A stretch of DNA of 9,262 nucleotides from Candidatus Cloacimonadota bacterium (lineage in GTDB: Bacteria; Cloacimonadota; Cloacimonadia; Cloacimonadales; Cloacimonadaceae). The notes below the pieces were generated by a model. That model was not told the origin of the DNA, made no database searches, and saw only the letters and a list, made by a program, of their open reading frames with translations. The position numbers and the translations under genes were made by a program. The stretch spans positions 1-9,262 of the forward strand of contig JALNXT010000033.1 of NCBI GenBank assembly GCA_023230245.1. The letters run 5' to 3'. Shown here piece by piece: positions 7,503 to 9,262 of this stretch (positions are counted from its first letter, which is position 1; every line of letters begins with the position of its first letter).

Positions 7503-7540
7503 TGTTGCAAGAAAAGCTAGGGTAATAATTCTTGTCAACA
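7503..7540. promoter_or_regulatory. Imperfect inverted repeat upstream of the SRAP gene (possible operator or leader hairpin)
   Basis: Arms TGTTGCAAGAA (7503-7513) and TTCTTGTCAACA (7529-7540) pair over 11 bp with one bulged base, around a 15-nt A/T-rich centre containing TAATAAT. The right arm ends just before the SRAP ribosome site (7542). Read on the - strand it contains a perfect TTGACA, which could be a -35 box for nth, but the -10 match at 17 bp spacing is poor (TTTTCT). It could be an operator for both divergent genes or an RNA hairpin. The symmetry is seen directly; a function is inferred. Confidence 0.4.
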
Positions 7541-7541
7541 C

Positions 7542-7548
7542 AAAGGAG
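7542..7548 (+). promoter_or_regulatory. Ribosome binding site fixing the SRAP start
   Basis: AAAGGAG ends five bases before ATG 7554. An in-frame TTG at 7551 is too close, and using it would displace the catalytic Cys from position 2. Confidence 0.8.
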
Positions 7549-7553
7549 ATTTG

Positions 7554-8249
7554 ATGTGTGGACGCTTTGCGCAAGTGATTGTGCATGACGAACTGAAAAA
7601 GATGCAAGATGAGCTTAAATTGATAAGCCAATCTGAACAGATGATGCTATCTTTTAATGTAGCTCCGACTCATCCTGTGTCTGCAATTGTGGCTAAAGAT
7701 GATATTCGTTATCTGGGCTTTTTCAGGTGGGGTCTCATCCCTTCCTGGATGAAAGAAATACCCAAAACCGCAATGATCAATATCCGCAGTGAAACCATTA
7801 GCGAAAAACCAAGCTTCAAAGTTTCCTTTATGCGCAGGCGCTGCATAGTTCCAGCAAATGGTTTCTATGAATGGCGCAAGCAAGACAAACAGCCCTATTA
7901 CCTGCACGCTGCCGAAGGTGGATTGCTATATATGGCGGGAATATATGATGTTTGGGAAAGTCCCGATGGCAGCTATATCACATCCTTAGGGATAATTACC
8001 ACGCCAGCAGATAGCACCGTGGAAGAAATACACGAGCGGATGCCTTTGTTATTGAATACCAATACACGAAATGTATGGCTAGATTATCGCATTCAGGATG
8101 TTGCAACTTTAAGCCCCATCTTGGAGGCTGAAACGGGAATACTGCTTACCATGTATCCGATAAGCAAAAGGGTTAATACCTTAAGCAACAACGATGCAGA
8201 ATGCCTGCAAGAGATCGCAAGCGTCGCATTGCAACAAAGTATCTTCTAA
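7554..8249 (+). CDS. SOS response-associated peptidase family protein (SRAP; HMCES/YedK-like abasic-site DNA-protein crosslinker)
   Basis: The SRAP family (bacterial YedK, human HMCES) forms a thiazolidine crosslink between its N-terminal Cys and abasic sites in single-stranded DNA, shielding them from breakage. The 231 residues are typical. With the start at ATG 7554 the protein begins M-C-G-R-F, so Cys2 becomes N-terminal after Met removal, as the chemistry requires. Other conserved parts are FNVAPTHP (34-41), RWGLIPSW (58-65), NIRSET (Asn76), CIVPANGFYEW (97-107, with active-site Glu106) and HERMP (His160). All key residues are present, so the protein should be active. A strong ribosome site precedes it, and an inverted repeat lies just upstream. 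It is divergent from nth, whose product makes and cuts abasic sites, and a REC-HD-GYP gene follows within 9 nt, probably in the same transcript. The YedK/HMCES family is certain; the crosslinking role is by homology. Confidence 0.95.
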   Translation: MCGRFAQVIVHDELKKMQDELKLISQSEQMMLSFNVAPTHPVSAIVAKDDIRYLGFFRWGLIPSWMKEIPKTAMINIRSETISEKPSFKVSFMRRRCIVPANGFYEWRKQDKQPYYLHAAEGGLLYMAGIYDVWESPDGSYITSLGIITTPADSTVEEIHERMPLLLNTNTRNVWLDYRIQDVATLSPILEAETGILLTMYPISKRVNTLSNNDAECLQEIASVALQQSIF

Positions 8250-8252
8250 GGA
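8248..8252 (+). promoter_or_regulatory. Ribosome binding site of the REC-HD-GYP gene
   Basis: AAGGA overlaps the SRAP stop codon and precedes ATGATG (8255-8260). Five-base spacing favours the second ATG, the same arrangement as at nadK. Confidence 0.55.
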
Positions 8253-8257
8253 TAATG

Positions 8258-9262
8258 ATGGATTCACGCAAAAAACAAATACTCGTAATCGATGATGACC
8301 TGTCAATGCTGGATTGTGTGCGCATGAGCTTGATAGATGAGCCAACCTATCAGGTTAGCGTATGTAGCGATCCCCAAGAAGCATTAGAAATGATGCAAAG
8401 CAAAGTATTCAATGTGGTTATCTCTGACATCCAGATGCCCGGATTAAATGGCTTAGAAGTACTTGGTGCGGTTGTTAATATGGATCCCAATCTGCCTGTT
8501 ATACTTATGACAGGTGATGTCGATACAGACAAGATGAGAACAGCGATTCAGTTGGGTGCCTTCGATTTTTTGCGCAAGCCTTTTGCCATTGCCGAGCTCC
8601 ATATTGCCGTGAAACAGGCTTTACAGAAGAATGTGCTGCTAATTCAGAATGAGGAATACCAAAACAATTTGGAAACCTTAGTGGAACAGCGTACACATGA
8701 GCTATCAGTGGCAAAAAGCAAATTGGAAAAACACTATCTTAACACTATCCATGCGATGGTCTATGCTATGGAAGCCAATGATATCTACACTCGGGGTCAT
8801 TCCGAACGAGTAACCGTCATCAGCATTATGATGGGTAAACAGATGAACCTGAGTCAAGAAGAGCTGAATTTGTTAAGAATTGGAGCATTGCTGCACGATC
8901 TGGGAAAAATAGGGATATATAATACCCTGTTAAGCAAAGCGCAAGCGCTTACAAAAGATGAATATGAACTAGTAAAACAACATCCTGTAATTGGAGAACG
9001 TATCATTGGGCCAATTGGCTTACCCACACTGGTACATGACATCATTCTGCAGCACCACGAATGGTATGGAGGCGGTGGCTATCCGAACGGACTTAGCGGA
9101 GAGGATATCTCATTGTTTGCACGGATAGTAGCAGTCGCAGATTCTTTCGATGCCATGACCAGCCAACGACCCTACCGCATGAACTTGGATCCTTATGCAG
9201 CGAGCTTGGAAATACGAGATAATGTGAGAACCCAATTTGACCCCGAGATTGGGATGTTATTC
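8258..9262 (+). CDS. Response regulator with REC and HD-GYP domains (predicted cyclic-di-GMP phosphodiesterase), 3'-truncated by window
   Basis: A two-component output protein; 335 residues are visible and the frame is open at the window edge. The REC domain (about 6-122) has the acidic pair DDD (12-14), phospho-acceptor Asp57 in SDIQMPG, Thr85 and Lys107 (KPF). A helical, probably coiled-coil linker follows (about 110-160). The HD-GYP domain carries the full metal-ligand set: Glu172, His181 (RGHSERV), HDLGK (His213, Asp214, Lys217), His242, HHE (His266, His267) and Asp295, with GYP at 274-276, and ends with DSFDAMTSQRPYR and FDPEIG. The family hydrolyses c-di-GMP to GMP. FDPEI normally lies near the end of the domain, so little is missing. 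AAGGA (8248-8252) is five bases before ATG 8258; ATG 8255 is the alternative start and is only two bases away. It is probably co-transcribed with the SRAP gene. The partner histidine kinase is not in view. Confidence 0.95.
   Translation, partial: MDSRKKQILVIDDDLSMLDCVRMSLIDEPTYQVSVCSDPQEALEMMQSKVFNVVISDIQMPGLNGLEVLGAVVNMDPNLPVILMTGDVDTDKMRTAIQLGAFDFLRKPFAIAELHIAVKQALQKNVLLIQNEEYQNNLETLVEQRTHELSVAKSKLEKHYLNTIHAMVYAMEANDIYTRGHSERVTVISIMMGKQMNLSQEELNLLRIGALLHDLGKIGIYNTLLSKAQALTKDEYELVKQHPVIGERIIGPIGLPTLVHDIILQHHEWYGGGGYPNGLSGEDISLFARIVAVADSFDAMTSQRPYRMNLDPYAASLEIRDNVRTQFDPEIGMLF

Noticed and set aside
7505..7528. TTGCAA ... TAATAA as a promoter for the SRAP gene
   Set aside because: The spacer is only 12 nt, and no -35-like hexamer is found at 16-18 nt from TAATAA.
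7551..7553. TTG as the start of the SRAP gene
   Set aside because: It would place the catalytic Cys at position 3. ATG 7554 has a correctly spaced ribosome site and gives Cys2.

Overview
The window is compact bacterial chromosome of moderate G+C with ATG/GTG starts and clear AGGA/GGAG-type ribosome binding sites. Those that decide a start mostly sit 5 nt upstream of it. No mobile element, CRISPR array, tRNA or rRNA is visible. The gene set (PreP-like M16C protease, RsgA, NadK, RecN, short NfeD, Nth, SRAP/HMCES protein, REC-HD-GYP regulator) fits a free-living Gram-negative-type bacterium. My best guess is an anaerobe of the FCB superphylum, possibly Cloacimonadota. This is an impression from gene content and protein style and rests on no marker gene.

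Region 1 (2-6638, + strand) holds six genes that probably form one transcription unit: the C-terminal part of an M16C/presequence-protease-like peptidase (cut by the window start), rsgA, nadK, recN, a DUF4349-like membrane protein with a Gly/Tyr-rich basic tail, and a short NfeD-like membrane protein. rsgA/nadK, nadK/recN and recN/DUF4349 touch or overlap, which implies translational coupling. The first three complete genes serve ribosome maturation, NADP supply and double-strand-break repair. The last two are membrane proteins of unclear role.

Region 2 (6639-6811) is a gene-free stretch between convergent genes. It is packed with short direct and inverted repeats and looks like a dispersed or REP-like repeat unit.

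Region 3 (6812-8249) has nth (endonuclease III, - strand) divergent from an SRAP/HMCES-type abasic-site protein (+ strand). They share a 97-bp spacer containing an 11-bp imperfect inverted repeat next to the SRAP ribosome binding site. Both proteins act on abasic or oxidised DNA, so the arrangement makes a small base-damage locus.

Region 4 (8258-9262) is a response regulator with an N-terminal REC domain and a C-terminal HD-GYP domain, a predicted cyclic-di-GMP phosphodiesterase. It lies just behind the SRAP gene and runs off the right edge, probably within a few codons of its end.

I see no clearly new multi-gene system. The points most worth following up are the repeat-rich convergent spacer, the inverted repeat before the SRAP gene, the divergent nth/SRAP pairing, and the Gly/Tyr-rich tail of the DUF4349-like protein.
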